From positions 1-64,000 of the forward strand of contig CAZLMW010000011.1 of the NCBI GenBank assembly GCA_964560875.1: a DNA stretch of 64,000 nt. Reading direction: 5' to 3'. A program made the translations under genes and the position numbers. The notes below the pieces were generated by a model, which ran no database searches, was not told the origin of the DNA, and worked only from the letters and a program-made list of their open reading frames with translations. Shown piece after piece: positions 46,801-51,402 of the stretch. This DNA comes from CAZLMW01 sp964560875 (lineage in GTDB: Bacteria; Myxococcota_A; UBA9042). Each line of letters starts with the position of its first letter. Positions within the stretch are counted from its first letter, which is position 1.

Positions 46801-48478
46801 TCGTCGTGCAATCGCTGTCGTCGCAGTCGGACGCGTCGTTGCAGCAGGACGAGTCGCCGTTGCTGATGTACTCGCACAAGCCTTCCTGGCTGTTCTTGAG
46901 CTTGCAGAGGTTGAACGTGCAGGCGTTGCCATCGTCGCAGTCAGCGTTCTTGTTGCAGCAGCCGGGCTTGGTGCCGTCCGGGCCGTGAGTGCAGGCGTGG
47001 TTGACGCACCAGTCGACGTTGCAGGTGACGCTGTCGTCGCAGTCCTTGTTGTCGTCGCAGCACAGCGGGCTGATCTTGTTGTAAACGCACTTCTTCTGCG
47101 CCAGGTCGCACTTGTCGACGGTGCAGAACAGGCCATCGCTGCAGTCGTTATCGGTGTCGCAGCAGCCATCGAGCTTCTTGTTTTGGCACTTGCCCTCGAC
47201 CTTGGACTCGGGGATGCCGTCGGCCTTCGCTTTCTTGAGGGCCTCGGGATCCTTCACGCAGCTGTCGATGGTGCAGGTGCTGCTGTCGTTGCACTCGTTG
47301 TCGATGAAGCAGCACGCCGAGATCTGCTTGTTGATGCAGGTGTAGTTGACGCAGGAGTCGTCGGTGCACTTGTTGGAGTCGTCGCACTCGTTGGTCTGCT
47401 GGAACGGGTCGCAGCAGATGCCCTTCTTGTTGTCGGGGACCGTGTGGCTGCACTTGGTCCAGTTGCCGGGCTGCGGCTTGTCGCACTTGTCGGTCGTGCA
47501 GAAGTTGCCGTCGTTGCAGGCGGTGTTGCTCTGCGCCGAGCAGCAGTCCTGGCGGAAGACGTCCGGTCCGAAGCGGCACTCGTTCTCGACGCACTGACCG
47601 GCCTTGCATGGGTCATTCGAGACGCATTCGGAGTCGCTGCAGCAGGCGCCGGTGGGCTTGATGTGCTTGCACTTGCCGGTCGCCACGTCGCAGCTGTCGA
47701 CGGTGCAGGACTTGCCGTCGTTGCAGGGGTCGTCCTTGGTGCTGCAGCAGTCGGGGTCGGCCTTGGCGTTGAAGCACTTGCCGACGGGGCCCGAGAGGTC
47801 GCAGGTGTCGTCGGTGCACTTGTCGTTGTCGTTGCAGTCGGCGTTGCTCTTGCAATGGGCGCACTGGGCCTTGGCGGTCTCGGGGTTGTTGCACACCGCG
47901 CCGGGGTCGCAGTCGAACTTGCTGCCGCAGCAGCCGGCCTTGAGCGTGTAGACGCACTCGCCGCCGTTGCAGCCCTCGTTGGAGCATTCGCGGTCGTCGG
48001 TGCAGTCGCCGGAGCCAACGCAGCTCGGTGAGATCGAGACCCAGATGCGCGCCCGGGCCGAGTCGTTCTTCAGCTCCTTGCCGGCCTCGGTGAGGACGCA
48101 CGAGATGGTGCGCAGACCCTTGTTCACATTGGAGAATTTGAAGGGCGAAGAGGTGGTGGAGGACTTGAATTTGCCGTCGAGGTAGCAGTTGACTTCCTTG
48201 CCATTGCCGAGCTTGAAATTTTCTGTGACGAATTCGACGGTTACGTCTGCCTGTGTGCCGGCCGCAGGCTTGATGGTCGCCTTGTCCGTAGGCTTGACGA
48301 TCTTAAGCGCTGGATCGCCCACGGCGAACGCTTCAACACCAAAATCAGCATCGACCCCCGACGCATAGTCGGAGAGCAACCCTGTTGGTGGTGCTTCGTC
48401 TTCGGCACAAGCGGCCGCTACGAGTAGCAGTATGGGGAACCAAGAGCGGAAAGCGCGAAGGCTTCTCTGAATCCGCAT
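31829..48478 (-). CDS. Giant mosaic surface lipoprotein (5,549 residues)
   Basis: The ATG at 48478 has GGAGGA five bases upstream; a longer frame to 48697 lacks this. A signal peptide (SWFPILLLVAAAC) suggests lipidation. In order there are: about 16 Cys-rich units of the CTxDSC type (residues 150-825); a beta-sandwich/MAM-like and cadherin-like stretch (829-1095); an amidotransferase-fold domain (about 1098-1315); a PPC-like beta domain; about 31 MopE-type Asp/Cys repeats spread from 1479 to 5276; a SUEL-type lectin (about 2067-2161); a C-type lectin (about 2821-2949); seven propeller-like modules (3262-5211); and a Trp/Tyr/Asn-rich PPC-like C-terminal domain. There is no frameshift and no MYXO-CTERM-type anchor at the end. 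It is likely a calcium-dependent surface adhesin; that role is inferred from the domains. Confidence 0.92.
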   Translation of the reverse strand: MRIQRSLRAFRSWFPILLLVAAACAEDEAPPTGLLSDYASGVDADFGVEAFAVGDPALKIVKPTDKATIKPAAGTQADVTVEFVTENFKLGNGKEVNCYLDGKFKSSTTSSPFKFSNVNKGLRTISCVLTEAGKELKNDSARARIWVSISPSCVGSGDCTDDRECSNEGCNGGECVYTLKAGCCGSKFDCDPGAVCNNPETAKAQCAHCKSNADCNDNDKCTDDTCDLSGPVGKCFNAKADPDCCSTKDDPCNDGKSCTVDSCDVATGKCKHIKPTGACCSDSECVSNDPCKAGQCVENECRFGPDVFRQDCCSAQSNTACNDGNFCTTDKCDKPQPGNWTKCSHTVPDNKKGICCDPFQQTNECDDSNKCTDDSCVNYTCINKQISACCFIDNECNDSSTCTIDSCVKDPEALKKAKADGIPESKVEGKCQNKKLDGCCDTDNDCSDGLFCTVDKCDLAQKKCVYNKISPLCCDDNKDCDDSVTCNVDWCVNHACTHGPDGTKPGCCNKNADCDDGNACTFNLCKLKNSQEGLCEYISNGDSSCCNDASDCDDSDCTTIDFCDSNNKCAYKPSPIHCKKDIDCDDGLPCTVDSCAIKDGCGTCENKAAKGCCTKDFECIDNLTCTIDTCDQKTNKCAYESKAGCCIDDKDALTKCDDKNGCTIDFCVNNQCRHTAPKNGCCTSVKDCPSSACEVASCDNIDAVTKVGTCTIKPDANCTCTTLTAATDCDDKNKCTNDTCLNGACAHTAIKGCCIDKFDCSDGDACTHDLCVFNECLNYSSLGGEKLCCSAATEAVDCASLNSECGVGKCLTQPDGTRSCVAVAKPVCTFEIGYCQDFSSQKTLPLMGWNPTDLKGTAKTNWKVGTSGGLGPDQHARFDWTPIKLNYKTCLQSPIFKAAGAKTITLQFDREFVKNAGNTAIEILGSLDGENADWTNATLVDTFKTTSNLGPETVDVVLPQNLSGSNGLRLAVCVAGTSSFNLTRFSMDNFCAAKGSAPTFASCPPNQVAEVGNITTVPIKAKDADLDAILSFSLVKAPKFAGISSAIYFFLDNSWNATLKLNPSLDDVGEHEITVKVTDGHLYRECTLKVTVTYKGGIVVWKPTEVPKVHAEVVRSNIKQAGKFVQVIEDLSLYSDYSKFDAVFVLLGVYPKNHALKETEVKALKLYLAQGGRIYMEGGDTWVFDTPTSLHTDFKIEGVLDESPNGVTGPLLGFRTYEDGTGGMTWKYDQSFDYNSGNDQIQGKTEVKRTGNLLRNNGVEKFWVHVGHDNPTAKYRTIGSSILFSGVRTDNTPLELMKKIFEFFDNGFPNCKKNTDCNDGNSCTTDVCDTKTGDCKSTNTCLCASQTSFKCGAKATKLVTNGGDATHIVKNYKCDPSIAFDGKEVAYEFVNDKSGPVTVYLNNVTNTQARLFVLKSTAKGCDPEGCVATSKPVSGGKASLAFPAAKGIKYYIVVDVPGKDKSAQFDLEIACEAGEICDDGLDNNNNKLVDCNDWASCCGDPACTEVCDGIDNDCDLKIDELCDDDGDGYCNVDMKVTKSAKCVNTTKPADDKQIPGDDCQDKVGTINPGATEICGNGKDDDCDGKTDEEGASGCKQYFKDLDSDGYGTGSARCLCQPDGTFKATKGGDCNDGNLDINPGKKEDCNTAYDDDCNGSDNDINAVDCKNQYTDQDSDGWGTAPFKCLCKAEGLFKSEKPGDCDDSKQVVNPGVAEICNNLDDNCDGTVDEGCDNDGDKFCDTNMKYDPKAEPILACPKGPGDTEDTDPAINPEGKEICDDKDNNSDGKTDEDCDKDGDKYCDAGIYTSGKPKVCPFGGSDCDDSKKTVNPGMNEDCNTPEDDNCNGTNNDINAKNSKPWFYDGDGDKWGSNNNQRTCVPVGKFNAVQPGDCKDNDAQINPGMPEICDNIDNDCDFIVDNNCDQDKDGYCNKGKKVVGKPKVCPSGGGDCDDFDAAVNPGKAEVCGNGKDDNCDGSQNDVNAIGCIKLFADSDNDTFGGSNSKCLCVAEGVFKVTNQQDCDDADPAINPFATEICNGVDDQCDGKTDEGCDDDLDGYCDADMGYAKAKIGDKNTCGTAVEHQPATTLTCAGGGTVKSVVFASYGTPTGTCGGFKTSTCHAAVSIDKIKAACVGKTSCTLDANNSIFGDPCGGVGKHLYVEVVCTGGLLDAPPVCKNGPGDCNDKVKTIHPGATESCDDLDTNCDGTIDTGCDKDKDGYCDAGLLVKAPAPKVCTNGGGDCDDFNNDVNPGANEVCGNAIDDNCNGSKNDENAKGCKTFYFDSDGDKHGVNSSKCLCLAAGAYTAPTGKDCNDNDNTINPDATEACDTKDNDCDGDVDEAGATGCTKYFYDNDLDGYGIDLTQCLCAKEKPYTASKKGDCNDNVKTVNPGAKEVCDDADNDCNTQVDDGCNDDGDKFCDEKMVVIGTPNLCPLGGKDCDDDDATVSPAGNELCDGKDNNCNGKIDEGCDDDNDDYCDANMKTIGTPPTCKKGGGDCADTNAAINPGAKEICGNTVDENCSGSDNDEGASGCKVYFIDKDKDGYGASASGSKCICKPEGDYVGTQGGDCDDTNNLVNKGATEICDGVDNNCDGTKDEGCDNDGDGYCDSNMATIGKPPVCPNGGGDCKDTVKAINPGAKEICGDGIDNNCSGDESDAGGDQCTDFFYDGDGDGFGVSGVKQCLCAPQKGKGFNAKKGGDCDDTNIAINPDAKEVCGDGIDNNCNGTSNEENATGCKDYYADKDKDGYGAGTKKCQCVPEGSFITNLAGDCNDNDATVNPGAEEICDGKDNTCKNSIDAGCDVDKDGYCDAGKKVSAGAEKTCPKTIVSCAGVVFNGKCYQGFSTLQTLTGARNACAAVGGKLASIATSTENTAVRQAAQKACGGTSSLIGLNDTSTEGQYVWEDGTAYKYKNWNGGEPNNSGNEDAVEINPSTGKWNDINVNSARCYVCELGKPSQGLGDDCDDSKAAINPGATEICDNIDNNCDGTPDDGCDDDNDGYCDGKVGIVGTPKICPNGGKDCDDNNSSVHPNKSEICDDFDNDCDKVVDNGCDDDKDGFCDSNLGTIGKPKVCPNGFGDCNDANAKINPAAKEECDTIDNNCAGGVDEGCNDDDGDGYCKGNAPKSSNCPNGGGDCDDNNKKIHPGAKEDCATKTDDNCNQKFNEQDALNCKNFFIDADEDGYGDGKEKPGCFCYQKGKYTAVAGGDCDDKDATVNPGAQEVCDGKDNDCKGIDKGCDDDKDGFCDSAMVVSNTTACPKTGTVASAACKETQPLFTGTESMNTRSHGGGYHPYFKEYWMSQWSGPYVYRYNASRQYVGSFYTGQNSMMDLWGESDSGDYYTANWNYYTITKMKGKSSSRLWTRSIGYYAGGVTGDGKYIYGKRAWQSTIYKLDKANGNVISTFNLSGGNYINYTNYGAFIWHKGKFYNGVYNGWVERHSMNGQYDGLRFPVNTSIYNATFDGKNWCFSPNNSTQYCWDLASFVCARGDDCLDNDAKSNPLATELCDGADNDCDGQVDEVCDKDGDGYCDTEAPLPFGNCCDAHLGAGCTDTLIQACVTKIYPGCKSKWTTQCASAVKQLGCNTCSFPAICPNGGNDCNDKNSKANPGAKEHCGTPNDDNCDGSTDQINADACQQFYYDNDGDGYGVNKFQCRCAASGKYNATTAGDCDDNDPTTHTGNSKEYCDGKDNNCNGTKDEGCDTDGDGYCDANMKVLNNVACPKSKASDASCLNKQAVINPDGFQGTKLGLNQHSWGGGFNRAKSEFWMPEYNGSYSTKIFRYDSKTYQFKGVFTTAERYVRQVWVDADGKNMYLATYYNGIKKYSIKYDAQGNASGSRLWSSYPSSYLSAVACDSTYCYVQRYTGSQLYVIRKDNGGYVKTKYLSGWYGCYNYGGLVIDEANKKMYRLSSCRSMYRYTFNGASSSYFYHDGWKTFPSVTPYATSFTGTEVCTSSTSGPTYCYTPKTGGGSFNRIHRTFPHGWSHSGGTFSTKHNEYWLPHWSNNYVYRYTDSRSYIRAFRLYRHQIMGGAADDKGNYYTAHWGYHEINKHYVANPGSSAYANHVWRRHYGSNGFVRYYPAGIAWYKNKVYLAKYAYNTSSIYVVNESNGAHENTINLQGCNYCGYTQYGSLAVFNDMIFKGTSSGWVEAFNLNSGAKVTQFVTGNSLHQGYFDRKRNEHCTANNGWRTWYCYDLDNMPAPKTKQIGMRTYYIGGGFHHKRQEYWYAGYTSGYSTIVYRYNGTTQQPVGQFNTAQRYVRDLEGDHTEDNYYVATYYNGVRKMSGTTSSVIWSRSPSSYMSGVTVDANYVYAMRYGDQTVWRLNRANGNTDKTFSLSGDWNGGTTYGIAIHKGQLFRTNSSRWVYGYDLVTGKSNGIKFTTEVTPYAVVNHPKKADGKTFCVSDSSDQTYCYKLPAKAQTYKSKTKNINTHGEGAGYHEYHNEFWYPSWTSGATTVYRYNVDGVAIGSFNSGQSYIRQLAGDPNEDAYYTANHYNRTITRRVGATSKLEWSYNIGHYATGVAVDKNYVYGMRYYDRTVYRLAKKKQGSQLVGTFQLSGDFTGNTYGIAVRQGKLWRTSYSNRWVYRYDLATGRHDGEKFQVESTPYQVAFTGTEICTSQNNSQIYCYPLISDSCVSGNDCDDNAKAINPGANEMCDGTDNNCNDEADEGCDKDGDGYCDAKLITVGTPKVCLKGGGDCNDTNPNHNPESPEVCDGKDNNCDQLVDEAGAIGCTKFYYDGDVDGYGTTSSKCLCKPDGLFTAKKTNDCNDKCKACYPGAPEICDNQDNDCGYKVMTTPTYVKQVNFNDRSHGGGFDATRGLYTYPQWAGRRVYLYNSTGKYTGYFDSGSDQIMQMFWDGKGDHYVATWGRGYVYKYKAQTAVKMWSYHVGGTVAAVTGDDKYIYAMRNTGNTVWIIDQKTGGLIKTMGLGGGGSPFNSSQYGALHYYAGHLYKGEGNTNWVYGYRASNGQFLNIRFPITQIGAIHGSSFNGAQACYHYNGQQRHYCYKLPGADVDYTYTTHSMNTRSHGGGYIPFHNEYWYPQWSGRTVYRYDNNYKYLGAITLSRDQIMDINGDPNSDFYYTANWGHNTVAKWRYDFKAKKETHYWTFNLGSTAGAVVADDKYVYAMRSGGNTVWVIDKNTGKQVKTMGLSNWQGGSSYGSMHIFAGKLYVGTTSRWIHRYNLSNGSFDGTRIYAANNIYNSAFDGKRICISPNSSTVYCHHITGKVSLIDEDCDKDGDGYCDKGMLTVGVPKVCPKGGNDCNDAAKTINPGALELCNNVDDNCNNTIDDGASGACDASALHAYAKCVSGGCKIIKCFDGYYNANGLLTDGCECTGADSNEPNNSAGQATTGTLTLQDVGMTQTFSGRVVDTTDTDFFRFYAQDNGDGGSNACDHFSVRVRFLKNPGGALRMRVWRGNVGKTNPVAGPGDSARENQPNAVCCGKTDFNWGTWLKSYGRNYYSSGDSEWGECPCQTNSSYSQRHAWNSGYNWNGYPGPYCAAHRRSNTGRCIPQGYYKTRCRNNSSWFYVEVYKGGSGSSCATYEIEASNGIYSTPYTRGYDP
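32845..38700 (-). repeat. Seven beta-propeller-like modules of about 215 residues
   Basis: Modules lie at roughly 38695-38045, 37320-36605, 36604-35935, 35930-35268, 35267-34625, 34140-33490 and 33485-32845. Each starts with a motif of the form (S/x)HGGG(Y/F), for example NTRSHGGGY, NDRSHGGGF and NQHSWGGGF. It goes on through EYWxPxWSGxxVYRY and repeated Tyr/Trp/Gly-rich strands, and ends in a two-Cys hairpin (CxSxNSSTxYCY). Repeated YVYAMR-like strands suggest TolB/YVTN-like propellers, but I do not recognise the family. Confidence 0.7.
39630..40014 (-). other. C-type lectin domain in the giant lipoprotein
   Basis: Residues about 2821-2949 read VFNGKCYQGF, GARNACAAVGGKLASI, LIGLNDTSTEGQYVWEDG, NWNGGEPNNSGNEDAVEI, GKWNDI and CYVCEL. 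The EPN and WND motifs are those of calcium-dependent mannose/glucose-type C-type lectins, and the outer and inner Cys are present. Established for the fold; sugar specificity is inference. Confidence 0.88.
41995..42279 (-). other. SUEL-type lectin domain in the giant lipoprotein
   Basis: Residues about 2067-2161 contain TLTCAGGGTVKSVVFASYGT, GTCGGF, a mid Cys-His pair, CVGKTSCTLDANNSIFGDPC and KHLYVEVVCTGG. This is the pattern of sea-urchin-egg-lectin (rhamnose/galactose-binding) domains, with the conserved Cys and the DPC segment. It is inserted between two MopE-type repeats. Confidence 0.85.
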
Positions 48479-48809
48479 GGCAGTCCTCCGATCGTCAGGT
48501 CGGGCATAAGTGCCGGCACGCACAAATGACGTCACGTGATCGTTTCTCGCGGGGATCTTGGTGATCGTTGGGCCAGGACGAAGTCCTCCAACGGGCGCGA
48601 AAACACGGGGGTAGGCGACCGGAGAAGCAGGGGATCGAACCCTGGCCGCAGGCTCCTCACTCCCTTGGGGGCGGGACGCTCGTAGCCGTTCCCTCAAACG
48701 TTAACAAAGCGCACATTTCAAGGCAAGGAGATCCCATACGACACGGGCAGATAGAGCCGGTTCAGGCGCTCGCGAACCCGAGATTCGACGGTCCTCACGC
48801 GCGCGCGTG
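48479..48809. other. 331-base gap with a tRNA-like 3' end
   Basis: This region between lipB and the giant gene must hold the latter's promoter, but no clear -35/-10 is visible. On the minus strand 48644-48620 reads as the last third of a tRNA: T-arm CAGGG-TTCGATC-CCCTG with a perfect 5-bp stem and canonical loop, then CTTCTCC and G, the 3' acceptor strand typical of tRNA-Ser. No GGAGAAG acceptor partner, D-arm or anticodon arm lies upstream, so it is not a complete tRNA. Overlapping palindromes (TCACGTGA and TGACGTCA) occur near 48530-48542. No gene is seen. Confidence 0.5.
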
Positions 48810-49493
48810 TCAGCGCGGGCGCTCCGCCGTGCGCGCGCTTGACGCGCTCGCGAGGGCCTCGGCTGCACGCGCGACTGCTCGGCGGCGGGCCTCGACGGTG
48901 CCCGTGTCGAACAGCGCGCTGTACCCCTTGGTAGCGGAGCCGCACAGCGCAAGACCGCCGGCCAGATCGCGATCGATCGCGACGTTCAGACTCATGCCGT
49001 GCAGCACGCAACGGTCGCGGACGCGAAGGCCAATGCTCGCCAGCTTGCCGTCAGCGGCCCACACGCCAACGTCCCGATCGACGTCGATGGTGGCCTGCTG
49101 ACCGGCGTGATCAACGGCGACAGATCGGGCCGCAGTTAACATCGCGCAGACGAGCTCACGGATGGCCGGCAACGGCTGCGGAATCGCCACGAACATGACG
49201 AGCTGACCGGGCAAATGCAGGGTCGCCAGTCCGCCGCGGTCGGCGTCGATGACTTTGATCACGCGCGCATCGGCCAGTGCGAGGGTGTCTTCGAGCTCGC
49301 AGCGCCCCGGCTCTGTCTGAGCGCGACGACCGAGCGTCAATACCGGCGACGCGGGCTCGAAGAGGAGCACCCGCGATCGTTCGTCGCGGCGCGCCGCGGC
49401 GGCATCCGCATGGTTCCTCGCGACCGCATCGGCGAACGGCATGTCGCCTGCCCAGTGCCACGAGGCGTCACGAAGGCGGTCGGCAGCGGTCAT
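48810..49493 (-). CDS. lipB: Octanoyltransferase (lipoate biosynthesis)
   Basis: The 227-residue product transfers octanoyl groups from acyl carrier protein to lipoyl domains. The LipB pattern is RGGLATLHLPGQLV (86-99, with Leu in place of the usual Gly in HGPGQ), VGVWAADGKLASIG with catalytic Lys150, HGMSLNV, and LALCGS with catalytic Cys184. The start at ATG 49493 leaves a 22-base gap to cdsA; a longer frame would overlap cdsA. The Leu substitution and the non-standard C-terminal region make it a divergent LipB; a lipoate-ligase-like role is less likely. Confidence 0.85.
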   Translation of the reverse strand: MTAADRLRDASWHWAGDMPFADAVARNHADAAAARRDERSRVLLFEPASPVLTLGRRAQTEPGRCELEDTLALADARVIKVIDADRGGLATLHLPGQLVMFVAIPQPLPAIRELVCAMLTAARSVAVDHAGQQATIDVDRDVGVWAADGKLASIGLRVRDRCVLHGMSLNVAIDRDLAGGLALCGSATKGYSALFDTGTVEARRRAVARAAEALASASSARTAERPR

Positions 49494-49515
49494 CAGCGCG
49501 GGGCGGCCAGCGCGA

Positions 49516-50337
49516 TCAGTGCGCGACGAGCAGGTAGAGATAGAACACGGGCGCCGCGAAGAGCACACCGTCGATGCGATCAAGCATGCCGCCGTGGCCG
49601 GGCAGGAGCGTGCCGCTGTCCTTGGATCCGGTCGCGCGCTTGAACAGCGATTCGGCGAGATCGCCGATCTGACCGGTTGCGCCACAGAAGAAGCCCAGCG
49701 CCAACGCGTGATGAAGGTCGATCGCCGGCAGGAGCCAATTCATGCAGACCCATGCGCCGAACGTCGACGCGATCAGGCCGCCGATGGTGCCTTCGATGGT
49801 CTTCTTCGGGCTGATCAGCTCGTTGAGCTTGTGACGGCCAAACGTCCGGCCGGCGAAGTAGGCGCCCGTGTCGCCCGCGAACACGATCACGAACATCATC
49901 AGGATCGTGCCGCGCGCGAAAGAGACCGCACCTTCCGCCGTGCCAGCCGGGACCTTGTGAGTCGCGATCGCGGCAATTGCGGCTGCCATTCCGCCGACAT
50001 AGGCGATGGCAGCGAGTGTTATGGCGGCGCGACGCGCGGCGATTTCGAGGTTTTCCGGCTTGCGCAGGGCGAGACCAAGCGCGGCGACGTTGGCCACCAT
50101 CCACACCGCAAAAGGAAGCCTTCCCGGCAACATCGGCGACGCGGCGACAAGGCCCGCAAGGCCTGCACCGACACTCCTGTCGGTCCCGCGCGTGAATGCA
50201 AACATGGACAGTAATTCACGCGTCGCGAGGGCGGCAGCGATAGCAATGGTCACCGCGATCGCCGGGAGCGGGCCGGATACCAGCAGCCAGACGAGGAGCG
50301 GCGCGAGCACGAGCCCGGTGGCCAAGCGCGTCAACAT
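49516..50337 (-). CDS. cdsA: Phosphatidate cytidylyltransferase
   Basis: This 273-residue integral membrane enzyme makes CDP-diacylglycerol from phosphatidate and CTP. About eight membrane helices are followed by the family signature: SLFKRATGSKDSG and PGHGGMLDRIDG near the C-terminus. It sits 12 bases past the lgt stop, in the run lspA-lgt-cdsA-lipB, so lipid supply and lipoprotein modification are probably coexpressed. Confidence 0.96.
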   Translation of the reverse strand: MLTRLATGLVLAPLLVWLLVSGPLPAIAVTIAIAAALATRELLSMFAFTRGTDRSVGAGLAGLVAASPMLPGRLPFAVWMVANVAALGLALRKPENLEIAARRAAITLAAIAYVGGMAAAIAAIATHKVPAGTAEGAVSFARGTILMMFVIVFAGDTGAYFAGRTFGRHKLNELISPKKTIEGTIGGLIASTFGAWVCMNWLLPAIDLHHALALGFFCGATGQIGDLAESLFKRATGSKDSGTLLPGHGGMLDRIDGVLFAAPVFYLYLLVAH

Positions 50338-50349
50338 ACGATCGGCTCG

Positions 50350-51345
50350 CTACGCGGCATGGGTGGATTCCTCAGCGTCATGATCGGCGCCTGCGGGAAC
50401 GCCTGGAAATGGCCATGGACGGCGCCGAGCGAGCACCCAAAGCGCCCACAGCAGCATCGGGATGCTCACGAGCTGGGACGTGGATACAAGACCCCAAACC
50501 CATTCTCCGCGGTCGTCGGCGCGAACGAACTCCACCGCGAAGCGGAACAGGCCATACAACGCCACGTACTGGAAGAACAACTCGCCGCGGAAATGCCGGC
50601 CCCGGCGGAAGCGCCACAAGCCGAAGGCGAAGATGAGGAAGCAGGCGATGGACTCGTATAGTTGGGTCGGATGAACGTGCAGCGACGTGAGCGCGGCGTT
50701 GTCGATCAGGCCGTCCTTCAGGTGGCGATCCCAGGCGGGCGAATAGCGGGGGAACGCCAATCCGGTCGGAGAGTCGGTCACGCCGCCAAAACAGCACCCA
50801 GCGAGGAAACAGCCCATGCGGCCGATGAACTGGCCGAACGGGATGGCAAAACCGGCCATATCGCCCACGTCCCAGACAACGAGTTTGCGGCGCCGAACGA
50901 ACCAGATCGCCGATGGAATGCACAGCAGCAGGCCGCCGTAGAAGACGTAGCCGCCGTACCAAATCTTGAAGACGCGCAGGCAGTCGCGACTTTGGCTGCA
51001 GAGGCCGGTTGCGGTGAGACAGAGATCGCCCAGCCCGGCGTCGAGGCATTGTTGATCAAACGTGCACTTGAGGCCCCTTGCGAGCGCGAGCGGTTTGAGC
51101 GCGGACGGGTCGACGCAGAGGTTGACGTAATCCATGAAATAGCCGTCGGCCAGCACGTGTAAAAAGCGCGATCCCAGCAACCCGCAGGCCATCATCAGCA
51201 GGCCGAGATCGAGGATGTCGTTGCCGTCGCGACCCTTGCGCACCCACTCGCGGTGTCCGAGCAAGATCGCGGCCGTGATGGCGATCATCAACAACGTGAA
51301 GTACGCCGGGAGCTTGGTGAAGCCGAGATCGAAGGTCGGGTGCAA
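50350..51345 (-). CDS. lgt: Prolipoprotein diacylglyceryl transferase
   Basis: The 331-residue product moves diacylglycerol from phosphatidylglycerol to the lipobox Cys. It starts at a TTG (51345) with GGAG upstream. Signature residues are in GRMGCFLAGCCFGG, and HPTQLYE follows; seven membrane helices are evident. Between helices 2 and 3 is an insertion of about 45 residues with four or five Cys (CTFDQQC, DLCLTATGLC), absent from E. coli Lgt and probably disulfide-bonded in the periplasm. Next to lspA, so the two maturation steps are encoded together. Confidence 0.95.
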   Translation of the reverse strand: MHPTFDLGFTKLPAYFTLLMIAITAAILLGHREWVRKGRDGNDILDLGLLMMACGLLGSRFLHVLADGYFMDYVNLCVDPSALKPLALARGLKCTFDQQCLDAGLGDLCLTATGLCSQSRDCLRVFKIWYGGYVFYGGLLLCIPSAIWFVRRRKLVVWDVGDMAGFAIPFGQFIGRMGCFLAGCCFGGVTDSPTGLAFPRYSPAWDRHLKDGLIDNAALTSLHVHPTQLYESIACFLIFAFGLWRFRRGRHFRGELFFQYVALYGLFRFAVEFVRADDRGEWVWGLVSTSQLVSIPMLLWALWVLARRRPWPFPGVPAGADHDAEESTHAA

Positions 51346-51402
51346 GGGGACGACTCCGAACCGGACTGTCGAGCGAACGCGGGATGCGATGGGCTCGCTG
51401 CC

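Noticed and set aside
45854..48031. A 725-codon open frame on the plus strand
   Set aside because: It is the antisense shadow of the Cys-rich repeats in the giant gene; low-complexity Ala/Val/Leu product.
48620..48715. A complete selenocysteine or serine tRNA gene on the minus strand
   Set aside because: Only the T-arm and 3' acceptor strand are present. No complementary GGAGAAG, D-arm or 7-base anticodon loop could be placed upstream.
48718..48797. The segment VRTVESRVRERLNRLYLPVS past the lipB stop, possibly a frameshifted lipB tail
   Set aside because: LipB already has all its motifs and a normal length, and the segment has no counterpart in LipB; it is treated as non-coding.
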